A DNA stretch of 64,000 bases. It comes from Maniola hyperantus (taxonomy: Eukaryota; Arthropoda; Insecta; Lepidoptera; Nymphalidae). Under the pieces are notes generated by a model. It searched no databases. It was not told the DNA's origin and saw only the letters and a program-made list of their open reading frames with translations. Location: assembly GCF_902806685.2 (NCBI RefSeq), contig NC_048545.1:7737852-7801851 (forward strand). The letters run 5' to 3'. Below are positions 12,701-21,100 of the stretch, piece by piece; the stretch's first letter is position 1; each line of letters begins with the position of its first letter. Both the position numbers and the translations under genes were made by a program.

Positions 12701-14073
12701 ACATGAAATATCTACCTGTTGTGCAGAAGGCCCGCTAAGGCATGCATCACATGTGGCAAAGCTGCTTGTATGAGCCGCCATCGTGGGATTGCTTCTATAG
12801 CGTCCGTAAGATTGGTCGCTAGTCCAAAACGCAGATTTTGCACCAAAACTTTCTCAAAAGACTGAAAAGTAATTCGGAAAAATTATACTAGGTAGGAGGT
12901 AACTACATATATAGAATTTGTATAAATACACATCACAGTTGGGTGGTTATTCTAAGCACCACAGTAGCCTATTAACATCAAATTACTGGTCAAAAGCCGT
13001 CTCTCTCAAGTCTCATACGAGAGAAGGAAAGGACTATCATTAACTATAAAGAAATATTTTATTTTCACGAATATTATGTAGGTAAGACGTAGGTACTCAC
13101 TTTACAAGCTTCTTTTAATTCCTATAGTGGAATGCGTGAAAAAGATATTTCTTCTATAATTTAACGACATTTTATAAGTACCTACCAGTTTATATTACAA
13201 AAGTAATAAAAAAGAATAAAATCTAAAATCTTTTCTAAACTAAGTAAAATTCATGATTAAAATCCAATTTGTATTTTGTAAACAAGACAAGTAGAAGTAA
13301 ACAATAACAAAATAACCGTCACTGTCAATGTCAGAAAAGTCGTTGTCAATTTGACAGCCTGTTTTACTTTTAAAGTCTTCCCAGCTCTGGATGTCATCTT
13401 TAAAAAAAAATTAAAATAGAGTTGCCATAACAATTTCAAATCTACTAAACTGGAAGAAAATCTGATTAAATGATACAGATATAATATTGTAGGTAGGTAA
13501 CATCAAAGTTACAAATAGTTTCATGCACATTTTTAATTTAAGTCAATAAAAAGGGCAACAAGTCAAAAAGGGGTTATATTATTATTTTACAAACTTACGT
13601 GGTGTCCAGGAGCTCGCTGACAGAACTGCACACAACAAATATACAGCTGTATGTACAAACAAAACATCGACACAACATACAATAGACACTAGATATGACA
13701 AAACAAAACATAGATGTACCTACATTTAGATTATTAAGCCTTTCAGTCTTTAAAACATTAATTTATTTAGGTAGGTAGTTATTGTAGGTTGCTGGTGAGC
13801 TTAGAAAAATTTGAACAGCCTCATGATTATTATTTTTCAAACATTATTTTTAATAAGTACCTATATGGAGATATCGGGAACATTTTGCTTGGTTATTAAA
13901 TAGGTAGGTACACAGGTAAATATATTCCGACTAACCATGCATGCCGAATCATGAACTTTTCCGAATCTTGGTCGCATAAAAGGTGTAGTTTGTCTCCATA
14001 GAAATATTTGTACGGCGATTGGCACGATATCTTCATTACTCGTATCATCTTCAGATAAATCTTTGAGTTTCAT
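628..14073 (-). CDS. unc80: unc80, NALCN-channel complex scaffold; N-terminal third, runs off left edge
   Basis: UNC80 is a very large scaffold protein that binds UNC79 and the sodium-leak channel NALCN (narrow abdomen in flies) at the neuronal plasma membrane and sets resting excitability. Seventeen minus-strand exons chain without a frame break: 14073-13936, 13625-13599, 12861-12716, 11907-11742, 11256-11040, 10517-10330, 9879-9719, 9645-9543, 9176-8736, 8641-8502, 5539-5395, 4487-4290, 3585-3397, 2906-2773, 2287-2049, 1776-1583, 782-628. They give 993 codons plus 2 nt, against roughly 3,200 residues in known homologues, so the rest lies left of base 1. Family-like blocks are VPIAVQIFLWRQT at the N-terminus, ETKLLYTLHWILLDA, LFVFLFAP, WEFRHPD..TLVKP, ITYIVEEIHE, REAHGGEFR and FSGLMDTAER. 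The start is the first ATG after an in-frame TAG. No signal peptide is seen, as expected for a cytoplasmic scaffold. Introns hold many TE fragments. Confidence 0.95.
1060..1206. repeat. GC-rich short interspersed element, copy 1
   Basis: Contains 'ccaggttagcgcgggggct', shared with 18158-18312 and 31156-31312. This copy has the most decayed ends. It lies in the unc80 intron between exons 17 and 16. Confidence 0.7.
1583..1776 (-). CDS. unc80: unc80 exon 16
   Basis: Encodes NQQKRNFSKSPDISHLQAGY, ENFIVESTFRELVTRFAL and MHRELKLLDNS. Matches the 'GIIVSAMFKSLITRCASTTHELHSPEN' region. Acceptor tttttag, donor TCC|GTGAGT, phase 0. Confidence 0.93.
2049..2287 (-). CDS. unc80: unc80 exon 15
   Basis: Encodes RLLRQLGCSHGCTSALRGPQ, KNSLRLLRSASVTKFTLRLK and LDNLHATLGYCAEP. 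Matches the vertebrate 'IVKSLGCAYGC', 'AQNCLTKLYKLD' and 'VVDFLHALLGFCMEP' blocks. Acceptor gtttag, donor ATGA|GTAAGT, phase 1. Confidence 0.94.
2416..2608 (-). repeat. tRNA-derived SINE fragment
   Basis: Carries the 'catcactggctcactactga' and 'tcaggcatgcaggtttt' segments of the SINE family whose fuller copies are at 61694-62003 and 3850-4165. Lies in a unc80 intron. Confidence 0.75.
2773..2906 (-). CDS. unc80: unc80 exon 14
   Basis: Encodes ERDSGIPCAHSQDSTNVE through EEENFDCPYYMLMYIIL. It precedes the conserved 'LGCSHGC' block of the next exon. Acceptor gttctag, donor CTCAG|GTAAGA, phase 2. Confidence 0.9.
3066..3175. repeat. Hairpin MITE ('catgtcaaaagtac' family), copy 1
   Basis: Inverted copies of 'catgtcaaaagtac' (about 3101 and 3144) flank a short core. 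A second copy with fuller termini is at 20445-20565. Confidence 0.7.
3397..3585 (-). CDS. unc80: unc80 exon 13
   Basis: 63 codons: AVYSVSIMDSFYITVRVMEV and MLNLVDTLMEVGVHQNW, equivalent to the 'AVYLVL..DVALNIVECLLQLGV' helix pair of vertebrate UNC80. Donor CAAG|GTAAGT, phase 0. Confidence 0.93.
3850..4165 (+). repeat. tRNA-derived SINE, near full length
   Basis: A-box-like 'tgatagcctagtgcttaaga' and B-box-like 'gggggttctggagttcg' form a tRNA-related head. It is followed by the family body ending 'gggcaggcgattagttgatg'. Inserted antisense in the unc80 intron between exons 13 and 12. Confidence 0.82.
4290..4487 (-). CDS. unc80: unc80 exon 12
   Basis: 66 codons: GSLESQMDSVSMQGSQ, TPERKPSLTRSQTDSN, ITYIVEEIHEAPGSLYYI and DIDFQVVLK. 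The last part matches the vertebrate 'C(I)NYSYLEDTEHI..LDLSVVLKA' block. Acceptor atttgcag, donor AAG|GTAGCT, phase 0. Confidence 0.93.
4935..5369 (+). repeat. Interspersed repeat ('gagggttccgtactacag' family)
   Basis: Runs from 'aaaccggccaagggcgagtc' to 'gaggtacggaaccctag'. Related copies are at 33290-33690 (reverse), 49272-49398, 58175-58690 and 63645-63760. The 101-residue ORF inside is a by-product of the repeat. Confidence 0.8.
5395..5539 (-). CDS. unc80: unc80 exon 11
   Basis: AG from the previous exon plus G gives Arg, then YIGEIKTERAHGIPNAKPTN and NPIITVTEHTPTPSPDYL, ending TRQ|GTGAGA at phase 0. The acceptor is attattgcag. It is the only frame that links the phase-2 exon before it to the phase-0 exon after it. 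A TE ends about 25 bp beyond its donor. Confidence 0.88.
6252..6430. mobile_element. mariner-like MITE, copy 1
   Basis: Terminal inverted repeats around 'gcagaaaataatgtacatcg' and its complement; the right end is CATACTG|TA. Same family as 20712-20870. It lies in the large unc80 intron 5540-8501, which otherwise holds a SINE, another TE and AT-rich sequence. Confidence 0.75.
7246..7560 (-). repeat. tRNA-derived SINE, reverse orientation
   Basis: Runs from 'gatcaacccatcgctggctc' to the tRNA-like head 'ctaaccactaggctatcaca', so nearly full length on the minus strand. Confidence 0.82.
7562..7765 (-). repeat. TE of the 'cgcgacttcgtccgcgtgg' family, reverse
   Basis: Reads from 'cccatattataaatagga' to 'cacgcgaacgaagtcgcagg'; abuts the SINE at 7246-7560. 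Other copies are at 22060-22285, 24505-24750, 29676-29907 and elsewhere. Confidence 0.75.
8502..8641 (-). CDS. unc80: unc80 exon 10
   Basis: Encodes EYHRSLDNADDRPNSALASN, then FPPLAPRLSGDLF and KGKSMPSL. Acceptor cattgtag, donor CTTAG|GTAAGT; ends with AG (phase 2). Confidence 0.9.
8736..9176 (-). CDS. unc80: unc80 exon 9
   Basis: 147 codons, phase 0 to phase 0, starting at acaatag|GTAAGT (VSKNGSSSKINVDKY) and ending FSFHTA|GTAAGA. It contains RSNSLPIPKIEVSIYQ and a Lys-rich LKAFVELKLLSKSEKALEK segment. The alternative acceptor at gattttag near 9084 would create an immediate in-frame stop, so the longer form is preferred. The first six exon bases are themselves a perfect donor motif. Confidence 0.88.
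9310..9487. repeat. Composite TE fragment in unc80 intron 8
   Basis: Contains reverse pieces ('cccatactacaaatgcaaaa') and forward pieces ('ttgcccgcgacttgtccgcg') of the same dispersed family. It fills most of the 366-bp intron between exons 9 and 8. Confidence 0.6.
9543..9645 (-). CDS. unc80: unc80 exon 8
   Basis: Encodes SSSDKESLSDSGGGPGLKGT, then TSAEKSTSIKQIQH. Acceptor gttttcag; donor CAT|GTAAGT, phase 0. A Ser/Gly-rich linker. Confidence 0.87.
9719..9879 (-). CDS. unc80: unc80 exon 7
   Basis: Only one frame is open: FIYRLPSEQNYSGVNRGAYT through LPGIKPLPQITKM. Acceptor ttttcag, donor ATGAG|GTAAGC; starts at phase 0 and ends with AG. Low-complexity linker-like sequence, placed by phase and splice sites. 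Confidence 0.88.
10160..10500 (-). repeat. 156-162 bp tandem repeat across unc80 exon 6 / intron 6
   Basis: Three degenerate copies of a segment carry GTAAAC/T at 10491-10486, 10329-10324 and 10173-10168, spaced 162 and 156 bp. Copies 2 and 3 each encode VPSKQASTEDEP..IPEES; copy 3 has a premature TAG (STE-stop) and further decay. The left part of copy 1 is shortened. Confidence 0.88.
10330..10517 (-). CDS. unc80: unc80 exon 6, with internal tandem repeat and iterated donors
   Basis: Begins at ccttag|GTAAAT; the leftover C plus GT makes Arg. It is acidic and Ser/Thr/Pro-rich (VPSKQASTEDEP, SSTEEEHV). I end it at CATGTG|GTAAAC because this keeps phase 0 into the next exon and avoids an in-frame TAG at 10183-10185. 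An earlier phase-0 donor, GCA|GTAAAT, would end it at 10492 after nine codons. The segment is part of a tandem repeat that continues into the intron, so the boundary is less certain than its neighbours. Confidence 0.65.
11040..11256 (-). CDS. unc80: unc80 exon 5
   Basis: Encodes LFVFLFAPISHHLKESDFTS and LENGLKLWQALWEFRHPD, then TTLVKPKPKPLGG. These match the family blocks LFVFLFAP, KESD and TALVKP. Acceptor cattgcag, donor C|GTAAGT; one base is left over (phase 1). Confidence 0.95.
11742..11907 (-). CDS. unc80: unc80 exon 4
   Basis: Encodes RVKDNMQTLGNVETKLLYTL followed by HWILLDA, the conserved 'ETKLLHTLHWMLLEA'-type block of UNC80. Acceptor attttcag, donor ACT|GTAAGT, ends at phase 0. Confidence 0.94.
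11930..12490 (-). repeat. SINE copy split by a TTAA-flanked element
   Basis: SINE sequence 'accaagcatcacaacc..cttcacacaccc' resumes at 12441 with 'gaactttatgggaaactcag'. The interruption at 12065-12440 is annotated separately. Confidence 0.75.
12065..12440. mobile_element. piggyBac-type MITE with TTAA duplication
   Basis: A 376-bp insert bounded by TTAA at 12061-12064 and 12441-12444. Its ends are CCCGGCGAG and CTCCCGCCGGG, an inverted pair starting CCCGGCG. TTAA target use with CCC ends is the piggyBac signature. No transposase ORF, so it is non-autonomous. Confidence 0.8.
12716..12861 (-). CDS. unc80: unc80 exon 3
   Basis: Encodes SFEKVLVQN..IPRWRLIQAALPHVMHALAGLL, closely resembling the matching block of vertebrate UNC80. 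Acceptor ttttcag, donor CAG|GTAGAT. Starts at phase 0 and ends with two bases of an Arg codon. Confidence 0.94.
13257..13397 (-). CDS. 46-residue small ORF with one membrane segment, in unc80 intron (uncertain)
   Basis: The ATG directly follows a pyrimidine-rich tract and AG on the minus strand. The ORF encodes a basic N-terminus (MTSRAGKTLKVKQ) and then about 22 hydrophobic residues (TFLTLTVTVILLLFTSTCLV). It could be a phase-0 alternative last exon of unc80 after the microexon, an independent microprotein, or chance. I see no AATAAA just downstream. I do not recognise a family. Confidence 0.22.
   Translation of the reverse strand: MTSRAGKTLKVKQAVKLTTTFLTLTVTVILLLFTSTCLVYKIQIGF
13599..13625 (-). 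CDS. unc80: unc80 27-nt microexon
   Basis: A 27-nt block between a gtgtgcag acceptor and a GTAAGT donor encodes FCQRAPGHH and fits phase 0 on both sides, between HDSACM and SFEKVL. I recall a similar short insert in insect UNC80 proteins, but did not align it. It may be constitutive or a cassette exon. Confidence 0.72.
13936..14073 (-). CDS. unc80: unc80 exon 1 (start exon)
   Basis: 46 codons beginning MKLKDLSEDD and containing the UNC80 N-terminal block VPIAVQIFLWRQT and RPRFGK. The donor is ATG|GTTAGT at phase 0. An in-frame TAG four codons upstream, with no ATG between, fixes the start; the TTG two codons upstream is not needed. Confidence 0.93.
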
Positions 14074-15195
14074 TTTCAACTAAATGTAGCTAAAAAAGCA
14101 ATAGATAGATAGGTAGGTTGGTATGTATAATTATTTATTAGATTATTATGTATAAAACCTTAGATTAACGAGAATCGAACTACGAGGTACTTAATTGTAA
14201 AGAATAAAAACATTAAACTAGATCCATGCACTTACTTACCAACTTAGAAAATAAATACGTAGATATCTATTAAGTGAGATGAGCTAAGAAGGACCCCATT
14301 AGGTGAGCATTGTCGCACTTGCAATATTAGGTCACTTTGGAAGGTTGACGAGCAATGTTTACATAAGCAGGGGTGGAAACGGTTAGGTACGTGATAATGA
14401 CACGGGAAGGACTGATGTTACGAACCCGAGGGAGGCTCGGTTGAGAGTGAGCCTTTGCGCATTCGCCTAAGAGACGAGCTTAGGGTTTACACTTGAATGC
14501 TTAAATAAATTGTAAAGTTGTTTCAATTTCAATTACTTAGGTTGTTCCCGGCTACGTCCACTTATTCTGATTCCATTTGATAGGCTACAGCACTGACTCA
14601 TTACTTACCTAAGTACGTTAAGACGTATTTTACCTAATATACCTAAGAGCTTTCATTTTTAGCATGCCATATTCATTTCTCTACTCGCTAGGTACAAGTA
14701 CTAGGTAGGTTTACGTATTAAGGCGATAGAACAGTAGTAACAGATCTTAGTATTTAGGAGTTAGGACTAAGATTTTAACTCAGTGACATGATTTAATACG
14801 TCAATGTTTTACCTACCATAAGTTTAATCAAGTATAACTTACCTACTCATGTATTGTTAGGCTTGGACGAATAACGCATTGTATAATAATTAATCAGCAA
14901 GGTGGTTTTATACATAAATGGCGAGTGGCGGAGTGTACGTAGCTTTTTGTATAATTAGCGCATGCAAGTGCACTGAAAAAATGAAAAAATAGGTAAGTAG
15001 GTACCTATATCCTCTTAATACATTTATAATTGACTTTTATAAGTCTATGATCTATATCTGTAATCTATATACAATACATACCATAGAATAATTATTGGTT
15101 TCGCTACATACCTATACATATAGGTACTATAGGTATTAAGTACCTATTCGGTATTCCTACTTAGGTAAGTACTAAATATTTACTTACCTATTTTA

Positions 15196-15405
15196 ATTGT
15201 TTGTCTGGTGGGAGGCTTTGCTCGTGTCTACCACCCTACTGGCAAAACCGTACCGCCAAGCGATTTAAGCGTTCCGTTACGATGCGTGTGGAAACCGTTG
15301 AAGGGTATGAGTTTAATAAAACTGCTATACCTCTTCCAAGTTAGCCCGCTTCCATCTAAAGACCGCATCATCACTTACAGCAGTCAAGGGCTAACTTGTA
15401 CTTAA
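15196..15405 (+). repeat. Non-LTR retrotransposon 3'-tail fragment
   Basis: Contains 'ggtgggaggctttgctcgtg', 'taccaccctactggcaaaac' and 'ttagcccgcttccatctaaa', a 3' tail I know as widespread in Lepidoptera. No intact reading frame. Confidence 0.65.
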
Positions 15406-15511
15406 TTGAATAGAAAAACGTAAGAGAAGAATATTCAGTGCCAACCCTACAAAGATTCCATTGATTTGTGCGCACAGATAGTTGCGAAACAGCAGCCCAC
15501 AGCAGCCTCTC

Positions 15512-15525
15512 GTTGTCATAGCAAC
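15512..15525 (+). promoter_or_regulatory. X-box-like motif (RFX type)
   Basis: GTTGTCATAGCAAC is an imperfect palindrome one base off the RFX consensus GTNRCC-N(0-3)-RGYAAC. It lies about 2.5 kb upstream of the first well-supported exon of the plus-strand gene and 1.4 kb upstream of unc80. Function is inferred only from the motif. Confidence 0.3.
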
Positions 15526-17044
15526 GGCAATATGGCAGCTGAACTGGACCATTGAACTTTTGCTCAACTTTTGTGATCTTGATTGGATCCACAAATTGAG
15601 TTTTAATCATGGACCTATAAATACTCGTTTTTATTTAATTAGGTATTCCTATCAGTTTATACTTTAATACGGAGGTCTGTTACACTATCGATATTATCAC
15701 GCGATACGCAATACTTACATACATCGCGATCCTGTACATCGATGAAATACTTAGGTACCTAATGATGGTATTGACATCGCAAATATAATAATGTATCCAT
15801 CCGGATGTTTTTGAAATCCTGCGATACAATCACGATAATTGGTATTGATAGCGAAACTGTGTAACAACCGTTAAGTATTCAGTTTCAGCTGCAGCAAACA
15901 TTCATCTTATTATAGGTCCTAATAATAAAATCAGTTTGCCACATCTTATTTTTTAAGTTTTTACCAATATAAAATATGAATAAGAGTTTACATATACGTA
16001 CGAAAATTAAACTCTATTATGTATAAGTATAAGTTTATCATATGCCATCTACGATGTTTTCGAATAATATTTGAATGTACTTAAATATTCGAATTTTAAA
16101 ACTTGTCGGTAGGAAACGGAAGGAAATTACACGTGGCAGAGCGCAATACCTGCCGCAAAACCAAGAGATTCGAATGGTTATTTTTGGATTTTTTAAATAG
16201 CTACCCCCATTTTTACTTGAATGACTTTTTTATTTCCTTGTTTCCCACGTGAGATTTTTCTTTCTAATCGATTTGTTGATTTATTGAGAAATATCGTCGG
16301 TATACTTACAGAAGCGATGCCATCAAATCTTATGTAACTTCTACCAGAGAAAACTTATAAATTATTAAACTTTCCTTGTTATTTTCTGTTACTACTTGGC
16401 TATGCAAGTTTTCTGTATAATTTAAAAAATACACAATAACATGTTCATTACCTAAATTGGTTAATTTATGGCCAGTAAAGCCCATAGAATAAACAGTGTT
16501 GCTTTATGTTCACATAGTGGCGGGCAATTTATAAATAGAGTCCAATAGGGTGTGGCGGCGGCAGTAACATTTCCTACTTTATAAAATTGTTTTCCACTGT
16601 TTCGCTATACATTAAATAGAAAAAAATACGAAAGGAAAAATGAAAAAAATGGTAAGTACCTACTGTATCTATTTATATTTCCAAAAAATCAAAACTAAGT
16701 ATAAAAAAGTCCTAACTTGTAAACTTTTGGCTGAATAGATTTGGCCCAAAAATTCCGCCCTGTAGTGAAACAATCAAGGCTTTAGTTTATTAAGTATGTA
16801 AGTACCTATATTATACTCTATCTATGCCAACGAAAAACAGAAGGTACCTACTTACAACATACCAATCACATCCATGTAATGGTATTTTAAACAAAACTAT
16901 GTAAATTTCATTATTACTACTTACCTACTTACCTACATAAATTTTCCCAGTACAATCGAGAAACAGGCTAAAATAGTTTTGAGGCCGAAGATTACTATAG
17001 CGATTGGCTGGGCGGTACAGAAATAGATGCAGTGTTTTTGAATG

Positions 17045-17105
17045 AATAACGCTCTTTAAGTAAACTCCGCATTATCAATGCGGAGTTTACTTAAAGAGCG
17101 TTATT
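17045..17105. repeat. Perfect inverted repeat, 29-bp arms
   Basis: Arms 17045-17073 and 17077-17105 are exact reverse complements with a 3-base loop (atc). The arm core is 'cgctctttaagtaaactccg'. It sits just before an open frame at 17110-17310. Confidence 0.93.
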
Positions 17106-17109
17106 TATT

Positions 17110-17310
17110 GTGACGTATGTTATTGGTTTGGATAAATGTAAAGAGAATAAGGTAAGTATTCCGACATTGCAGTGGCAGAATCCACTACAAACAGTTGATA
17201 AATTGTACTACGAAGTAGTACTTAGAAATTCTTTGGATAAACTCGACATTCAAGCCAGAGTAAACATACTTACCTACTTGAAATACGACTTGAACTTGGA
17301 CGTCATTTAG
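17110..17310 (+). other. Open frame, possible 5' exon of the plus-strand gene (unresolved)
   Basis: An open stretch encodes WQNPLQTVDKLYYEVVLRNS and LDKLDIQARVNILTYLKYDL before a TAG. It looks protein-like, but its GTG start and the AAG|GTAAGT at 17153 leave its role unclear. An acceptor-like 'gacattgcag' (exon start 17173) is too close to that donor to close an intron. A 30-bp microexon candidate at 17431-17460 (tttcag acceptor, CAA|GTAAGT donor) follows. I could not join either to 18003-18113. Confidence 0.3.
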
Positions 17311-17465
17311 GTTTATTTGGATTAAAGCTTGGATGAATGATTTTCTCTATGGATTAAAGTATAGGTATAAGCAATGTAAAAAAGTCAGTATTTAATTACT
17401 GACTTCTTCTGTACTAATAGGTTTCAGTGTATGCTTAACAAGAGAAAAACATTTCAAGTAAGTAA

Positions 17466-17756
17466 CCGTAGGAGAACCAGAGTGACCGACATAGCTCAAC
17501 GAATTACAGCGGCAGGTTGTGGCAGTTGGCAGGCCACGTCTGCCGCAGAACCGATGACCGCTGGGGCGGATGTGTTCTGGAGTGGAGATCGCGTATCAGT
17601 AAGCACATTGTGGGTCGACCCCCAACCCGCTGGACTGACGACCTTAAGAAGGTAGCGGGAAGTGGGTGGACGAGGAAGGCGAAGGATCGTGTGGTGGCGC
17701 GCTCTTGGGAAGGCCTATGTCCAGCAGTGGACACAAACGGGTTGATTGATTGAACT
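17466..17756 (+). mobile_element. RTE-type LINE 3' fragment
   Basis: Encodes LAGHVCRRTDDRW, VLEWRSRISKH and VGRPPTRWTDDLKKVAGSGW, the C-terminal tail typical of RTE-clade LINE polyproteins, then ends. A relative on the other strand is at 52650-52935. 5'-truncated. Confidence 0.78.
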
Positions 17757-18002
17757 GCATTAACATGACTCTATTACTTCCTTAGATGAAAATTACTTCT
17801 AAAGAACTGGCTATTTTACTCTTAAATAAGATTACAACATAGAGATTGTAGGATTACAATGTATTTCCATGTCAATAGTGTCACTTTTGCGTTACTTCAA
17901 AATTGTAAAGATGACAAAGGGTTTGTTTCATATTTTAATTATCTCTTCGAACCAAAAATTATGTTACCTAATAACAAAACAATGGCACAAATATTGTTTC
18001 AG

Positions 18003-18113
18003 AAGAAGAAAATCCGGATCACGACCCATGCGTTGCAGCTTTGCTGGCAGTGACCTTAGTCAGTCAGGTGTTAGACGAGGCCTCTGTTATTGCCAATGCT
18101 GCTAAAGATTCAG
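18003..18113 (+). CDS. Unrecognised gene, first well-supported exon
   Basis: Acceptor attgtttcag, donor TTCAG|GTTAGT. The open frame needs one base from upstream: (x)AA GAA GAA AAT, then PDHDPCVAALLAVTLVSQVL and DEASVIANAAKDS. A TAA lies just upstream in the same frame, so this exon cannot hold the start. Confidence 0.75.
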
Positions 18114-21100
18114 GTTAGTGCAGATCATCACATGGCCAAATTTATCTATAGTAGGTCCTACGCGACCGGTCGAGATGGAAATCGGGGTATGGGGTTGGGG
18201 GACGCCACTTCACCCGTACGTCACCCACCCTATTCCGCACCAGGTTAGCGCGGGGGCTATGCGAGCGCGCGGTGCGTCCCCATCCTGACTGCCGTCTCGA
18301 CCTGCCGTGTACTATATTATGTACTTACCTATAGAAAAGGGGAAAATTAATGACGGTCATTATAAACCTACAGCTAAAATTACTGGGTCTAGCAGCTTAA
18401 GATTTTGCAATGTCTCCACTATGGAAGCAGTTTCATAAATTCTAACGGCTCTTTCAAAAAGACGTAGAATTATTCGTGGAGATAAATTAAGTAGTTCTAG
18501 ATAAGAACTACCCTGACTATCAGGGTTGTGCGAAGAACCAGAATGGGAGAAGGGAATTTGAAGCTTAGTAGCAACTAAGCGGCTGACTCGCCTGTGGAAA
18601 ATGTGAAGTGTTCCTGGTGAAAATCATATTGAAAACTACAAAAGGAGATAAACTAGGTACTATACTATAGAGAAGCTAAGTAAGTATGTAAAACTAAGGA
18701 ATCACAAGTACTCAATCCATATTATTGGCTTCGGCAACGGAGCATTTTTACATGGATTAAGATGAAGGCTACTCAGTTTAGTTAAAGAAAGATATCTAGC
18801 CAATTTTTTCTCCCGGAAAATCCGGTAGTTTCCACGGGATTATACTACTTACGGGATACTATACTTAGTCATGCAGATTCCTGGTGAAAAATATGGCAGC
18901 ATGAAGTATATTTAAAATAATCTTTAGGTATAAAGTAAATACTAAATACTAAATTTTAAGTGAGTAGGTTTGAAAATACCCATAGAATATTTAGAAAGTT
19001 TCAAAGACGCATTGGTAATAATTAATTTTTACCATTTCAAGGTCAACCATGGCATTACGTATCGAGGTTGAAAAAGCTACATCGTTCCCGTTTAGACGAG
19101 CTTTATGACGACGACGTGACCTTTATGTCAGTATCAAATGGCGACAGTCAATATCTGAACGATAATATCGGAAATCTATCAGACACTGTTGTCACATCCA
19201 CACCGCAAAAAACCGCAGGTAAACACAAAAAAATTGACAAACTTTTATCTGTAGAATAGGCAGGTACCTACCTATTTTGTAGTTTTTCTTGCATACCCAA
19301 CATGATACATTTTATAGCATTGCGGATCCTATTTTTGTAAACTAAACTTAGATAGGACCTGAAAGTATTAAGTAATTCAATATTACGGAGCTTTTTGTAC
19401 TTATAAAATGCCATCTGTTAACTCGATCCATCATAATAATATTAAGTTCACTTGTAATGTATAGGTTTTATAGTACCTATGTCTAAAGGAATTTATTTAT
19501 TTACAGTTCACGCCATCAAATCTAGGAACGGGTCTATTATTATAGGTCAAGGCGATGAAGAATTTCAAGTGGTAAGTAGTTAATTAAAATATAGTCAGAG
19601 GCACAGGTAAATCTGTAAAGTCACCAATTCACACTCTGCTGACTTGTTTATTAATTCCTCAGTCAAACACGGAGTTACGGAAGTCTACGTCAATGATTAT
19701 AAATCATCTTTTTGACATGAGCGGCGTACTTCAACACGTGCATCTCTGCGATGAAACAGAAGTTATTTCTATTAATAGAAGCTCTGATCACAATGAATTA
19801 CTTATCACTGATATGACGAAGATTATGGACTCTTTCGTTGACAATGCACTTAGCATTGTTTTTGGACAAGAGGGCCAAGGAGATGACTCTCGGGAAATCT
19901 ACTGTGAAACTTCAGTTTCCGACAAATCGAGCTATTCTTTCTTAAGCGACTATGCCGATATTCCTGAAGATGTATTTTTAAATATCACCGATGAAGTTGT
20001 TTGTGAGAAAACCGGCAATGAAGAGTTAGCTGAGGTACTTGTACATAAATTACTTACTAATACCCGCGACTTCGTCCGCATGGACTACAAAAACTTCAAT
20101 TTCCCTTAGGGATTGAATTAAAAAAAATTCTTTCTTAAGGTCTACGTCATAATAGCTATCTGCATGCCAAATTTCAGCCCAATCCGTCTCGTAGTTTGAG
20201 CTGTGCGTTGATAGATCAGTTAGTCTCAGTCAGCTTTTCCTTTTATATAGGTGTACAAACAACTCTTTGAAGAACCTTGAAAAAATTTGATAGCAATAAT
20301 GGGTTTCATTTATACTTACTTTTAGATCGAAAAGAAAAAGAAAAAAATTAATACTGAGGTTGCTTTCTATGAAAACGCTTATTTGACATTAAATCGTAAG
20401 TATAATATAAACATTGGAACTCTACCATATAACGCATAAAATTTAACTCCTCACATTTTAACTTTTTGTCACATTTCATGTCAAAAGTACAATTTTAGCC
20501 CTTATTTTAAAGATAAACCGTACTTTTGACATGATCCATAGAGTTAAAATGGCGCGTGAGGAGTCATTTTTTGCGGACTAGTACTTAGTTGTATTTTGAT
20601 CATGATAAAGGTACCTAGGTAATTTACTTTTGGAACATTCTAGAAAAGAATATACATCGCTGTCTCTTGAGCCTAATATTATTAAGTAATTGACTGGTGA
20701 TACCGTAGGTACAGTACGCGGCAGAAAATAATGTACATCGACCTTTAGAATGACATTCCAGCTTTGTAGAGCGTTGTTTTTGGCGGTCTCAACGACAGAG
20801 ACAATGCTCTACAAAACCGCTAGGTATCTCTTTCTAAAGGTCGATTTACATTATTTTCTGCCGCGTACTGTAGTCCGCGTACATATAGTCATGGTAACCT
20901 TGGTGTAGGGGTGATACGTATACACGATGTAAAATTGTGTTTCTATTAAAATAAAATATAGGTGACTACGAACAATATTCGGAAGACGATGAGCCTGTAT
21001 TGCAGGACCCGAAGGCAATACCAATGCAAGAGGTGGAACTCTTAACCGCTAATACATCGTCTGAAGATATAGAACCATCTCAAGTAATTTTTAAACCATT

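Larger units (their letters stand above)
14080..17100. other. Divergent intergenic region between unc80 and the plus-strand gene
   Basis: AT-rich, with many 'taggtaggtac' runs. It contains a LINE 3'-tail fragment (15196-15405), an X-box-like motif (15512-15525) and a tiny start-exon candidate ATGAAAAAAATG|GTAAGT at 16640-16651. The unc80 promoter must lie right of 14073 but I see no clear TATA or initiator. Confidence 0.5.

Noticed and set aside
17517..17753. Host gene with GRPPTRW motif
   Set aside because: This is the RTE-type LINE C-terminal signature, also present reversed at 52650-52935.
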